From assembly GCA_021399435.1 (NCBI GenBank), contig JAJTUP010000092.1:1-64000 (forward strand): a stretch of 64,000 nt of DNA, read 5' to 3'. The position numbers and the translations under genes were made by a program. The DNA comes from Diaporthe sp. PMI_573. Lineage: Eukaryota > Ascomycota > Sordariomycetes > Diaporthales > Diaporthaceae. The notes beneath the pieces are model-generated. The model did not search any database. It saw nothing but the letters and a program-made list of their open reading frames with translations, and was not told the origin of the DNA. Of the stretch, positions 33,345-46,100 are shown piece after piece (position 1 is the stretch's first letter; each line of letters opens with the position of its first letter).

Positions 33345-33982
33345 CTCGCAGGCTTGATCTCGATCACAGGAAATCTCCTTGAGATCCATTTCCGCTCTCT
33401 GCCGTGCTAGTAGGACGTGTAACCCCAGTGCCGGGTTTGGCATAGAAGATGCGATGAGGCATAGCCCCCTTGCTCAGAGTGCTTGCGAGCGAAGTCGAAA
33501 TGCGGGTATGCTGAGCCAACAGACCTCAGCCCCTTTTGCAACAGCATATCGGCCTGCGACTGGGTAGGAAAAGCCCTTCTATTTTTTGGCCGCGCAGAGC
33601 AGCTGACACCATGACAGTGTCATGCCTCAAGCCCTCAAGCACGAGTCGCAGGGGAGTTCACACTTTGCCCATACTGTTTGGAGCGTCTACAGGCAATGCG
33701 GACGAGAAAACCCGCGAAACGGAAACGATCCGAGTCCGCGAGCACTATGCCAGATGCTCCAAAGGTTGACAGCATTGGCGACCTCCGAGTAGCATACATG
33801 AGCATGCCAACGGGCACATTGCTGGCCATGCTAAAGGAGCGCAAGGTGATAGATGACCAATTCGAAGTACCGCTCAAGGGAACGAACAATAAACCAGCTT
33901 GGATGCTCGCACGCCACGACCGGACTCAACGGACCCTGCCTGACTTGCCCAGTTAGCAAACCTTCTCCAAAATTGGCATTCC
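33345..33982 (+). other. Probable upstream decayed part of the recombinase gene
   Basis: Short plus-strand open stretches. The one at 33678-33956 is preceded in frame by TLCPYCLERLQAM, a zinc-knuckle-like CxxC, and contains KRKRSES and FEVPLKGTNNKPAW. These could be remnants of the N-terminal half of the DUF3435 gene that follows, but I cannot align them confidently. Confidence 0.3.
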
Positions 33983-35430
33983 TTGTCACTCCCTCGAGAA
34001 TTCTCTCGGATGCGATGCCCACCTGCACTAGAACGTTGCTGCGTGAAGGGTCTCACAGGCTACGAAATGGACCAGAGTACTACAAGTAGGCTAACACAAA
34101 GCGTCAAGGGGAAATGGATAAAATCGATCAGACAACTCCTGGGCTTTGAAAACAATACCATAGCGTATAATTTGCGCTATTTCGCAGGGAATAGCCTTGA
34201 CCAAAGCAGTATGTCTTGTCTCCTTTGCTTAGACTGGAGATGTTATCTCCTCCCATCAGATCACGCGCGACCTAGTGCTAAGTTTTCTGTATTCACACTT
34301 TGCACTCTATCTTTTGTACTACGGCGGAGCTCCGTAGCTGGCCTCAGAACGGACTTCTGACTATGACAATGAACAGTTGATGTGAGCTCTACACTTCGGA
34401 ACCCGGTCCTGGACCACGCGCCTAACTCAGACACATTCCAACGACACTACCTCAACAGGAATGTATATGTTGACCTATGGGCTATCCACCACGATCTCAA
34501 CCCACAATCATCGCTAATCCGCCAGGCTACGAGCCATGGTGGATCACGCGATAGTCGCAGGATCTTCAAGCTATCTGATCAAGATATCAAGATAGTCAAA
34601 CAGGACCCGAGATATATCAGCCTCTCACAGCAACTGAAGGACATTAATCTCAGGCTTCGCAGCCCCCAACGCAAGAGCCTAACGAGAGAACGGAAGAAGC
34701 TTTACAAGCAGCTCAAAGCCAAAAAGCTCAAGGAGGTGATCCGGAACTGGAACGCAAAGAAAGACCACCAAGATATCGAACGCCAAGCACGAGGGGAGGA
34801 ATTCGAAGAGGAGCTGGATGATTCTCCCCCCCCCCCCAATGAGCGAGATCCAAAAGAAGATGTTTGATGCCCTCACGAGCCCTCTGATCAGCAATCTTGA
34901 AGCCCAGTTCCAAAGGAGGACCAATGCTATTCTTGCTTTGATGGCATACTGCAGGGAGGAGGAACCTTTACGTACTAAGGTCCTAGAAGCCAGACGGCCG
35001 GTGTCTCCATCTCCCGAGGTAAAGATGTCAAAGTCCTTCGAAGAGGAGATCGCGGGGTACAAGCGCTCTACTTTCATCAGCGCTCAGGCTCCTGCAAAGG
35101 TTCGGCGATGCTTTATCTGCGTCAAGAAGGCCGAGACTGTCGGGCGCGACCATGAGATGTTTTATGAGCTCTGTCGTGAGTTTTACACTCCTGTCAGCTT
35201 GGGAAGACACTTCATGAGTTGTCATGTGAATGGGCTTCGCGATGACCAGCAGTTTGAATGCTCCATCTGTTCAAAGAAGCTCACTCACAAGAATCATCTC
35301 AGAAACCATGCGGAGACTGTCCATGGGGTCAACACATGCACCGAGGACTGCCGGTCTAATCTAGACCTTGTGAGATTCAAGGGACGGACGTGCTTGAGGG
35401 TGTGGGATCCGGCATTTGGTACCCAGGTAA
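33983..35430 (+). pseudogene. DUF3435 tyrosine recombinase (Starship captain type), C-terminal part
   Basis: DUF3435 proteins are tyrosine recombinases, the captains that mobilise giant fungal Starship elements. Two exons join well (33983-34208; 34377 onward; 168-bp GTATGT..ACAG intron). They contain FENNTIAYNLRYFAGNSL (catalytic Arg), NPVLDHAPNSDTFQRHYLNR (His and nucleophile Tyr), a charged helical region, and a cysteine/histidine zinc-binding tail (RRCFICVKKAET; FECSICSKKLTHKNHLRNH). The R, H and Y of the second catalytic half are all present. The frame breaks inside a run of 12 C at 34826-34837: the upstream frame runs into NERDPKEDV and stops, while the family sequence resumes one base out of phase (PPPPMSEIQKKMF). 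The N-terminal half with the first catalytic residues is not convincingly present. Confidence 0.75.
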
Positions 35431-35556
35431 ACTGTGTGTTATGTATATTTGAGCATTTTCCCAAGGCATATAAGCAATGCCCGAGATCCAAACGTCTATT
35501 CTCCAGTTCCCCGGCCACTCGTCACCACAGCAAGCTCCGCCGCCACCGTCGCCGCA

Positions 35557-37029
35557 ATGGACGCGGTCGCGCTGAAGCCGCGGGTGCATGAAGATACCGG
35601 TGCCCGCTCCATTTTGCCGTACCCTACAATCGCCTTCAGACATCCGGCCTATGCTGACCCCGACGACATCCTGTTCAAATTACCCCGATTGGATCAGACT
35701 GGATGCGGGCCAGCGATGCTCGCGGGCGTCCATCATCACACGGCGCTTCGAGCCTGCCAGATTATTGCGAATAATGCGTTCCATGGATACCTAGCAACTG
35801 ATCGGGACGGCCAAGACGCCGTCGCGGTTGCACAAGACGGGATCTTAAGTGAGGATAACTACTGGTTTATTGTCGAGCGGCGCGATGGCGATGACGAGGT
35901 TGAACAAAGACAAGGCCGTGATGTCTACCCGGTTGTTCCGAGTTTCGAAGATTGGCAGTTTCCTCACGATGACTTCTTGGGTCTGTGATGGGACGCTGAC
36001 GACGACGCGGCCGCCTCTCCTCTCCCCGACTTGCCTGTTCCTCACGACCCGGATACCACGGCACCACCTCTTCCACCCTCCACCCTTCGAACCACAGTAT
36101 TCGCCGTCCCCGCCCTCCCCCGCCCTACGCGATGCGTCCTCTCAAACCATAGCTATTCGATCAACAAAGCACACCTGGTACCTTCTGCTTGTATAAAATG
36201 GTTCCGAATCAACAGTATGAAACGATACGAAGATGAACAGCATCCTACTATGCGCTTTATCAACAATACACACAACACTCTTACTATACGAGCTGACTTA
36301 CACACGATGTGGGACGCGCATATATTTGCATTTGTTCCTAAGAGAGGCCAATTCGTGGCACATGTTCTCGCCGCACCTACACCAGGGGCCCGGGAGTTTG
36401 CCGCCGAGTGGCACAACCAACCAGCTCAGAGATATGCTTTTAAGGATATTGCAAACCAATATGCATTCGCCAAATTCGCACAAGCCATCTTCATGCTGTT
36501 GAAGCCCTTCATAGCATTTACCCCAACAGGAAAGTATGTTGCTAGGCTACAAGCTAAAGCCGGCCAGATGGACGAGTACGAGGTGTGAAAGGAATGGTTA
36601 TCTGGAACGACTCTGCAAGATCTCTACAGTGGCGGGGGCTCCAGGAGGGCGAGCGAGAGCCCAAGCAGTAGGAAGCGTTCTCGTTCTCAGACTTCGGCCA
36701 ACGATGGTGACGATGAATGGGAGTGGCCGCCCCAGAAGGCTGCTCGAGTGAGCCTATGGGCGGACGTGTCAGGAGAAGAATGCAACTGTGATGGTGAAGA
36801 CCCCGTGGCCTTGGAGGACGAAGAACGGGGGCGACCTCGTGAGCGGCGGCAGCAGTACGGGCATGGCAGGAGCGATCATACCGTGGACACGCTGCCCTCG
36901 TTGACAGATACCTCTGCAGTCGACGAGGAAAGCCTGCATGAGGGCTGGTCAGGATGTGATCCCCAAGGGGTACTCAAACCTCCCGACCCCTTGTGTGGAG
37001 ATGGCCTGATAAGTGAGAGCAGAGATTAA
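35557..37029 (+). pseudogene. Fungal HNH-endonuclease-domain protein with two in-frame TGA
   Basis: One continuous frame of 491 codons from the ATG at 35557 (MDAVALKPRVHEDTG), interrupted only by TGA at 35986-35988 and 36586-36588. It matches the fungal family carrying a central HNH nuclease domain: IAFRHPAYADPDDILF near the start, YPVVPSFEDWQFPHDDF before the first stop, then the HNH region KAHLVPSACIKWF, HNTLTIRADLHTMWD and FAFVPK, and the helix FAKFAQAIFMLL. The C-terminus is acidic and low in complexity. Both stops fit CGA->TGA changes, a CpG deamination pattern, not the CpA pattern of RIP. HNH residues are preserved. The role of the family is unknown. It overlaps the last part of the preceding recombinase frame in another phase. 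Confidence 0.7.
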
Positions 37030-38150
37030 GAGATCATCTTGCATCGCTTTCGATACCACTCAGCCATCTGGAGTATCTGTGTGTGAAGGGGCAATCAGCA
37101 AGGCATTCCTTCCTCGAACCAAGATGTGATGAAATGATGGCAAGAAGCGCGTTCTCAGAGTCTAGCAACGGTTTCCTAGAGGGTGTTGAGCCCTCCACAG
37201 ATGTAGAGGAAAAGGCTCCTTCTCAGAACAAGAAGCCTGGGCCGTGCAACCTCTGCCGCGACACTTGCCGTGGAAAGCACAATAATAGTCAGATGGGTCT
37301 CGCTGGTTGATATAGAATGGGATGTTCTCGTTCCTCGGGGCCTGACATGCATGGTCCTGGCAGTAGGACGAGTAGGTCCAGGTTCCCCTGATGATGTTGT
37401 TGACGGAGCAAGGCTCTCAGCCATACTCACAGCAGCAACGAATGCAGCGTATGAGGGCGGGGCAGACACGGCATCAGCGATGGCCCGGATCGCTTCGGCG
37501 GCAGTCCGCCGAGGAGAGTTCCGCTGACGTTGCGAGCAGGCTGCTGGTGTGTCGCTGTGCTCCTTCTAGGCCGGGTCGACGTATGCGCCCGCCTGGGGCG
37601 GCTGGAGAGCCTCCGCGCAGCTGCTTACGAGAGAAGAAGATACACCAGTGGTCTCGTCTTGGCAGACTCAGGCGAACCGAATGGCCATCATCCCAGGCGT
37701 GGCAGTTCTGGATAGACCGCGACGGAGGAGGCATCTTGAACAGGCGGGGAAGAGCCGAAGCTCACCAAGAGACCTCCTGCAGAAGGCCCTGTTCTCCTCG
37801 CCGTACGAGCCAATAGGGTCCTGGAAGTCCTAAGCATAATTCATACACTTGAAAGGCATAGCCATCCCTCTCGATGCTGCGTCCTTGTCAGACAGGTAAT
37901 AAAAGCTTGGCTTGATAAAGAACATATAGGTTTATATATACATGACATTCTGTAGTTATGTATGCATGTTCACGGTGTGCACACATTTTGGTAATCAATA
38001 ATCATGCGAGGCGCATACAAATCATTTGGTTATAGAGTACTTGGCTTAATTGTTATTATCTAGACACGGTCGACTAGAGGTGATGGCCATATTGGCTGCC
38101 GTGGCCTCCAACGGGCAACTGCTAGAAGTCCAAGCTGGCCGACTGGTCCG
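37030..38150. other. No assignable gene
   Basis: Overlapping open stretches at 37083-37310, 37270-37527 and 37391-37833 lack recognisable motifs. One contains CNLCRDTC and the next an Ala-rich helix (ILTAATNAAYEGG). Together they might be exons of a further decayed gene. 37835-38050 is AT-rich and non-coding. Confidence 0.35.
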
Positions 38151-38279
38151 ACGATGAGCCCGCGTATGTGCCGCCAGACACAAACAGAATGTTCTTTGAG
38201 CAGACTTTCCGGGACAGAGGCGGGGAGCGCATTGTCTACCTACGGGCATACTGTTCTACCAGGTCTAACGTACTGGTGT

Positions 38280-38375
38280 ATCACCGTCGAGCTGTACACG
38301 TCCCACGCGCCCAAGACGTGCACCAACTTCGAGATCCTAGCGCGGCGCGGCTTGTATATAGGCGTCATGTGGGAG
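38280..38375 (+). pseudogene. Cyclophilin-type peptidyl-prolyl isomerase fragment
   Basis: The 32 residues from ITVELYTSHAPKTCTNFE to GVMWE match the N-terminal strand and helix of small cyclophilins (ITVELY, HAPKTC-NF, L-R-GYY-GV). The expected FHR.I..FM.QGGD catalytic segment does not follow; a GTGAGC donor-like string occurs soon after. Only this scrap of a roughly 160-aa family is visible. Confidence 0.6.
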
Positions 38376-38902
38376 CAGGCCAGCTGTGAGCCACGGCGGG
38401 AGAGCGCGACTCTGTCTGGGTTCCCATCACCCTCGTAATCGTCTGGGCTTGCAGGCACGCTCATTGGGTCTGGCAACGGCCGGCCAGCGACTCAGGCCCA
38501 TTTAGTTGTGCCCGCACAGAGCATTCAGGGAGTGCGAACAGAGACAAAGCATATTGCCGGTGCGACGAACGCCCGTGTCCTGGGAACTCGCAGGTCCGAT
38601 TGTTGCGCTTGTTACGCGCCTGACCCTACCGGTACCACAGAAAGACGCAAGCCAGTCCCGGCCTTTAAGCACAGAATTTCAACAACATTTGGAGCAGCAG
38701 CTCGGAAGCAGCATTCGAGTGCCGTCAGTGCGACGATGGGCGCGTTGTAGCCCATCTTGCGGATCAACCTTGTGCTTTGCAACGAAAAGCTAGACACGCT
38801 ATTTGGATTTATAAAGGCAAGCTTGAAGACCACTTGGCTTGGCGATCAACCGCAGCTCGTTCGGCTCGAAATTACCCTCTTTAATTACGCACTGTACATT
38901 CC

Positions 38903-39079
38903 GACTACGTCAACCGGCTAGAAAAGGAGGGCGAGAAGGCTCTCGAGGCAGACCGCAAGCGACAGGAGGCCGCAGCCCGGTCCGCAGCCGAAGCGGAGGC
39001 CGCAGAGGCACGCGCGGAGCTTTCAGAGTGGGACGAGGACTCGTTGTCGGCTTTGACCGGGATGATTGTTGCAACATGA
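38903..39079 (+). pseudogene. Charged coiled-coil C-terminal fragment
   Basis: The frame reads DYVNRLEKEGEKALEADRK, an Ala/Glu-rich helix and WDEDSLSALTGMIVAT before TGA. It has no ATG of its own, so it looks like the last exon of a larger gene. Family unknown. It is followed after 110 bp by a reverse-oriented LTR fragment. Confidence 0.35.
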
Positions 39080-39189
39080 CTTGAGACTCCACGGCAGAGG
39101 CCTCTGTGACGGGGCCGGCCCAGGCAAGGACGAAGATCTGAAGGCTGTCGCTGCGACACTGGCTCTCCGCCGGGCAATAGTGCAGAAAT

Positions 39190-39513
39190 AGTGAGGCCGG
39201 AAAATTCGCCCTTCAGACCCACTATCTTTGGCTTTAAATAGCCAGCTAACCCTAACCATGACAGTAACCAAACTAAATACAGATAAACTTTAGAAATCAG
39301 ACTATCTAATGAGCTAAGTTATATGCTTTTTGGGTAAGAAATAAGGGTAATGCAGAGGTACAAAGTTAGGGTCTTAAAATAGCCTAAAAAATCGACTTAC
39401 GGCAACCAAACTTATCTGCCGGCGTGTATGCCCTATAGGTACTTAGAGAAAATCCAGTGCCAAGTCTAGGGTAATTTTTTGCGTGTAGCGCCTATATAAG
39501 TGTTTCCGTTTAA
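39190..39513 (-). repeat. Truncated family-B LTR, reverse orientation
   Basis: Read on the minus strand from 39513 it begins TGTTAAACGGAAAC and follows the LTRs at 45551 and 53338 through CCGATTTTT and the GGTTAGGGTTGGCTGG-like part, then loses similarity near 39190. It adjoins the truncated left end of the second family-A element, so it may mark where that element was broken. Confidence 0.75.
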
Positions 39514-42400
39514 CAATAATAATACCGGTAATATATTACTTACTAATATATGCCTGCTTTGGTAATATTATATAATGGCTTAATTACCCTTATAATTGTG
39601 TCTAGAGGGTATTAGTGCCTATATTTAGTAGGTAATTAGGCTAGAACTAGGCGAAAAAGCTTTGATTTTATTTAGAAATATATTTAGATAACATTATAAA
39701 GTTTAATAGTTATCTTTATTTATAGTAACGATAGGGATATTGCTATAATAAAATATTAGCTAACCTATTAAATTGTTAGCAACTATATAAAAATATCGTT
39801 CTTATCTTTATTGTTATACCTTTAAACTACTAGATATAATTTCTTATATAGTTTTATAATTTTATTTTTAATTTTATATACTATATAAAACTTAAATAGC
39901 TAAATAGCCCTATAAATAGTAGGGCTAAAGTATTTAAAGTTAAAGATATTATAGGTAACTAGATTGTTGATCTCGGCAGTATTAAATTCTTTAAACAGGG
40001 CGCCAAGTATAGTAATAATGCTATTTAAGCATAATTGTATTACTAGCTTAAAGTTATCTTTCTCCTTTTAAGATATTAGTATTTATAGGCTGGCCGTAAG
40101 GCACTATAGGCAGCTATAGTACTATAGTGCCGGAGGATTATTAGTCTTAATATAAATTGTATTACCTTTAGCCGGGCATTTAAGGATATCTAAAGAAGGA
40201 TCGGGATTTTTACTATAGTATGGCTAAATAACAGTAGACCGAAACTTTACAGGGCTATTAGGCAAGCCAATAGTAATATTATACCCTTCTATAGCTAGTA
40301 ACTTAAAGGGGCCCTGCCAGCTGTCTTTTTCTCGCTATACCTAAACATTACTTTATAACAGCAAGGCTAGTTGTTTAGCAACATTAGGTCTATTGCGGCT
40401 ATAAAGGGCTGTATTAACTTGGCGCTCTATAGAGACTTTCTAAAGCTCTTTCATTCCCTTTATAATAGCTTCAGCTCTCTACATAGTTAGCTGGGAAGGA
40501 GGCAAGCCGGTGTTTATACAGAGAAAAGCGCCGAAAATAAACAGTGTAGATATAAGCTTATTGGGCCCAGCTATATTGTTAACAGCTTTTACGGCCATTT
40601 AAAGGATGGCATTATCGCCAATAATGCCGCTTAACTCGGCCTAAAGTATATCAAAAGCCTTATATAGGAGACTATAGTAATATTCTACCTTGCCTACTAA
40701 CTAATAGGCTTCTATAAGTACCTGCTTATAGGTAATTCCCATTAGGAAAGCTTTACTTCTAAATTTAGCAAAAGCAAAGTTAGTACTAGTATTATAGATT
40801 AGCTAATCAGAAGGTCCCAAATAGACGTCTAGCCATATTAACCAAAAGGCTTCTTATATATCCTTTACTAAAAGAAATATAAAAAATTAGGCTACTTAAA
40901 AAGTAATAACAAAATTAACTATATATAGTATTAGACGGCCCTTTAAGTATATAACGTTAACAAGGAGTTTATAGTTAAAGTTAATATTGTCTTTTAATGT
41001 AAACTTAAAGCGTTTAAGGGTAGCGACGTTTAGTTAGCAATAGTAGCGAAACTTAGATATAGCTTCTAAAGCCAAAGGGTCTATAGAATAGCTAGCATTG
41101 GCTAGTAAGTAATTTAACCGGTCAACCATTAGGTACCTAAAGCGGCAATAAAGCCGCTAGAGCTCTATTTTCGTAAGGAAAACAGCCGTAGAAACAGGAC
41201 TATACTTAAAAAGAAGAAACCAGGAATAGCCCTATTTCCTTATAATGGAGACAACTCTCTTATAGCCATCAAGTTAGCATTAAACCGGCTTATTTATAGT
41301 ATTTCAAAGAAAAATACCAAGGTTATCTATATCCTTTAAGGAAAAGAAAAACAATATAAAGATATTAATTATATAAAATATAATTATACCGAGAGGCATT
41401 CTAACAGTAGTTATGCCTTTTAAAAAGGCTATTGGTCTCCTACTAAACTTAATTATTACTTTAATAAACTATAAATAATCTAGATAAATATTTAGGTCTT
41501 CTTATTAAAGGGCTAAGTATTAATTATAGCCCGCTATAAAGTATTCTATAGCCCTAGTATTAGATATAATCCCTTAAAACCTATAGTGGGTATAACAATC
41601 TTTAAGAAAAAAGATACCTAAAGCCGTATCTTTAGCCTTATTAGGTTTACTAGCTAATAAAGAATTAAGATAATAGAGAAAGGCCAAATTTATAAGGAAG
41701 TAATATATTAGGTAGCCTTTATTGTCTATATCTTTAATAGTAAGTAGTAGTGTAGGGAAAAGGTCTTCTAAACCTTCTAATTTGGCCAGAAAGGCGGTAA
41801 ATTTATCATTATTATCATAGTTAAGCTTATTAGCATAGTTATAACCTATAAAAAACTAACAGCAAGATTATTATTACTCTTTAAAAGTATAATTAGTTAA
41901 CTAGTAACTCTTTTTATTATATATAAAGCAGTATTTCTTTCTTGGGTCTAGTTATTAAGGGGCATTTTGCTAAAAATTATTACCTTACACTAAATAATAG
42001 GTACTTTCTCAAAAAGTACTATAACTATATTACTTATAAATAGTATAGCGGTAGTTGAGGTAGTAAGTTTTATTGCCGCTATTAGCTGGGTCTTTACGGC
42101 TAGCAAGGAACCATTAGGTAGTTTATTACTTTAGGTTAAGCTTAAAAGAAATATAAAAGTCTTAAAATAACTTCTTATAAAGAATAGCAGGTATATAGAA
42201 AGTATATTTAAATTTAGACATACCTTTATATACCTAAAGAACGGTTATTCTAAGAGTATTATTACTCTTATATCTAGAGCTAAGAGTATATTGGTATAGC
42301 TAAAGCTTATCTAATAGGGCTTAAAGTATATTATATAGGCCCTTCCTAGTATTATTAAGGTCGTTATATATATTTATAAACATTAAGCCGGTCTAATTGC

Positions 42401-43343
42401 CAGAGTTTTAAAACTACACTAAAACTACAAACTACAATACTACAAAACTACATTACTACAATATTACAAAACTATAAAACTACAAATGTATAAAACTACA
42501 AACTACAAAACTACAAAACCTTTATATTACATTACTACATTTATATAGTATAAATGTAATAATGTAGTAGTACTACTACATTACTACAATTATATATAAT
42601 AAAATAAATATATAATAAAATAAAAGATTAATAAGTTAATAAATAAATATATTAATAAGTTAATATTTTATTTATTTTAAATTTAAATTTAAATTAAGCA
42701 TATTTAGTATATAGATTAAAAGAACCAAATAATAGGCCTTAGCCTCTAATAATTAGACGTTTTTCTCTCCTAGAATTTTTACGCTAATTAATAAAAAATA
42801 TACTCTATTTTAGTATTGTTTTTCTTAAAAATAAAAGCTTTTTACTAGTAATAAAGATATTTTAAACCAATATATAAATATATATATTTAGATATTTTAT
42901 AAAATATACTAATATTTTACTATTTATAGGTTATTTCTATTATAATTATATACTTTAGTTAAACTTATATATATATTAATATATTGTCTTTTATTAATGT
43001 TTTACTTAAAATAGGCTTAGATAGCTAAATATATTTTTAAAAGTTTTATCTATAGTTTAAAACGTTTTTATAGATTGAGTCTTTAAGTTATATTTATAAA
43101 ACTTATATAGTTTTATAGAGACAAATTAGCTCTATAATATATATTAGTTAGAACTTTTTTATTTACGTAAGTTGTATATATGTATAAAATTTATAGTTTT
43201 ATACAAAAACTATAAACTACAAAATTACAAAACTACAAACTATAAAACTACAAAACCCTTTAACTATATTACTACATTTATACAGTATAAATGTAGTAAT
43301 GTAGTAGTATTACTACAATGTATTAAATTTTGTCACAACTCTG
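42401..43343. mobile_element. hAT-type MITE B (943 bp)
   Basis: The left end CAGAGTT and right end TGTCACAACTCTG match MITE A; the 8-bp duplication CTAATTGC lies at 42393-42400 and 43344-43351. Copy 1 of the host element has the uninterrupted homologous site near 16545. Just inside both ends the sequence consists of an AAACTACA-type short tandem repeat. The core is AT-rich and non-coding. Confidence 0.88.
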
Positions 43344-44798
43344 CTAATTGCTAAAATATTATTACTAATTTATATTAATCTTAAAATAAGTCTTTAGCTT
43401 AGTATATATCTATATAAAGATATTAGTAACGGTAATATATAAAATATAGTACTCTTTGGTATATTTTATAAGAATTTAAAGAAAGAGGGTATAAAATTAG
43501 CCTAGATTAATATTATTAAAATAGTAAAGGTTTAAAAACACTATAATTTTATTGTCTAAAAGATTATAGAGTTTATTAGTCTACTTATTTAATAAGTCTT
43601 AACTTTTAATAAAGCAAGAGATTATCTCTAGGTCTAGTTTTAAGTTAGGTATATAGTAAGAAGAAAGGTCTTAGTAATTGTTCTATAGTTAAGGCTACTA
43701 GTGGTATAATATAAGAGTCTAGGCCAGGTATTGTTTTTAAGAGCTTTAAGGAATCTTAAACCCTATTTGGTTTTCTTAAAAATAAGGGTTTCCCGGAGCT
43801 CTTAATGGCTATTTACTTACCAGGCTAGAAATAATATCCTGCCAGCCTATTGTTAAGATTAAAGACACTTAACTAGATAATACCTAGTATTAATCTAAAT
43901 GCTCTATTAATTTGACAATAGAGGCAAAATAAGTAAAGGAAATGTCTAGAGCAGAAGGAGTATTTTATTAAATATTGCTTCTAGACAAACTTTAAAATCA
44001 TTATGCTATCTTTAATTTGAGCACAAATTTAACGTTATATGCTTTCTCTTCTAGCTATTTAAGGCAATGTTCTTTTTCTAGAAAGAAAGCTAGCTACTTG
44101 GTAATATAGGTACTTTTAACATTACCCAAAAAGATATCATAGGCTCTTAGAAAATGTCGTAGCTTTAATTACTAGCAGCTTTTAGCAATCTTAAAGCTCT
44201 CAATAGTCTATTTATTAAAGCAGGCCTAATATTTATAGAGAAGTTTATTATTAATAACGGTAATCTCCTAAAGCTTATCTATAACCTTAAATAGATACGT
44301 TATTATATATATTTTGTCTCTATTTAAAGGGTTATTTAGTGTTTTCTATAGTAAAAAGTCAACCTGAGCCTAAGTATTAAAGTAAACTGTATATTACTAG
44401 AAAAGCGAATTAAAATAGGCTTAAAAAAAGAGTATAGAGCATTACCTTATGTTTATACTTAGGCCTACTGCCGGCTGGGCAAAAGCCGACAAAAAAGATA
44501 TTATATTGGCTATATTTTATTATTTCCGGGCTAGCTGTAAAAATCTAAATCTAGAATACTAATTAACTAATTTAACTTATATCTTTATAGTTGTCCTTTT
44601 TATAGTTTAGGTAAAGAAGAAGGAGGAGAAAGATAACTAGCCGCCTTAATATTTACATTTCTTGGCAGATAGTTTATTTACTCCAATAGACTAGGAGAAT
44701 AAAAAGGAGGAGAAGGCAGAAAAAGACTACTAGAACTAGCCGCTGCCGTATTTACATTTCTTTAGCAAGTAGTTAGCAACTTTAGAAGACTAGAGGGG

Positions 44799-45188
44799 TA
44801 GAGTTATAATTATATAGAAATTATATAATTATATAATTATATAATTATATAATTAAACAATTATACAATTATACAAGACCTTTAATTATATATTATACAA
44901 TTATACAAGACCTTTAATTATACATTATACAATTATACATATATAATTTTATAATTATACAAATAATTATACAATTATACAGTTATATAAAAATTATATA
45001 ATAAAAATATTTTAAAATATATTATTATTATATTAAATATTTCCTTTAAATCTTTATATATTTTAAATATTATTTTATCTTAATCTATTTATAGATTTAT
45101 ATAATTATATAATTTGTATAATTTTATAAATTATATAATTATATAAAATCTTTAATTATACATTATATAATATTTTGTCACAACTCTG
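44799..45188. mobile_element. hAT-type MITE C (390 bp)
   Basis: Begins TAGAGTT (CAGAGTT with one C->T) and ends TTTTGTCACAACTCTG. The 8-bp duplications are TAGAGGGG (44791-44798) and TAGAGGAG (45189-45196), one transition apart. The interior consists largely of ATTATACA-type short repeats. Confidence 0.85.
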
Positions 45189-45550
45189 TAGAGGAGCCAG
45201 AAGAAGAGAAAAAAAAAGAAAAGACAAAAAAGACAGAGGAGGAGAAGCTGCTACTGCCGCCTTTACATTTCCTTGGCAGGTAGTTAGTAACTTTAGCCAG
45301 AAAGGCCCTAACTTCTTATAAAAGTTAAGATTATCTACCGCCTTTTCTTAGTAAAGAGAGAGTCTAAGAAAGTAGTAAGAATTAGCAGTCTTATCTATAG
45401 CAACTAGGTATACAGTAATAGTAGCAATAATAGCGGGGGCGCTATTGTCTGCAGCAACTATGTAGGCGGCCTTATCTATAATAACTAGGCCGGCAGATAC
45501 AGTAGTACCTTCTCAAGGCTTATGGTCTAGAAACAAGAATATTATAATAC

Positions 45551-46100
45551 TGTTAAACGGAAACGCTCAAATTTGGCGTGGGCCCTTCACGTAAGGAGTT
45601 ACCCTGAAATGCATATAAGGAGTTACCATAGACTTGGCACTAGATTTTCTCTAAGTGCCTATAGGGCATACATGCCGGCAGATGAGTTTGGTGGCCGTGA
45701 GCCGATTTTTTGGGCTGTTTTAAGACCTTAACTTTATACCTCTATATTTTCTTTATTTCTTACCCAAAAAGCATATAACTTAGCTTATTAGATAGTCTAA
45801 TTTCTAAAGTTTATCTATATTTAGTTTGGTTACTATTAGGGTTAGGGTTGGCTGGTTATTTAAAGTTAAAGATAGTAGGTTTAAGGGCCGAATTTTTTGG
45901 CCTCTCTATCTATACACTAGAGCCAACCTATATATACCTAAGAATAAGACAATGTTAGAGGAACTGTAAGGAGAGCTGATAGAAGCCTATTTAAATTTAA
46001 TGTAAAGTTGTTTAAACTACTTTTAATAGTCCTAACTTACCTCTAGATACCCTACTGCGACCCTGCCATATATATATTACTAAAGGCATAAACCTTTAGA
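45551..46100 (+). repeat. 5' LTR of the family-B element
   Basis: About 550 bp, strongly AT-shifted relative to the 3' LTR, particularly in its second half. Confidence 0.85.
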
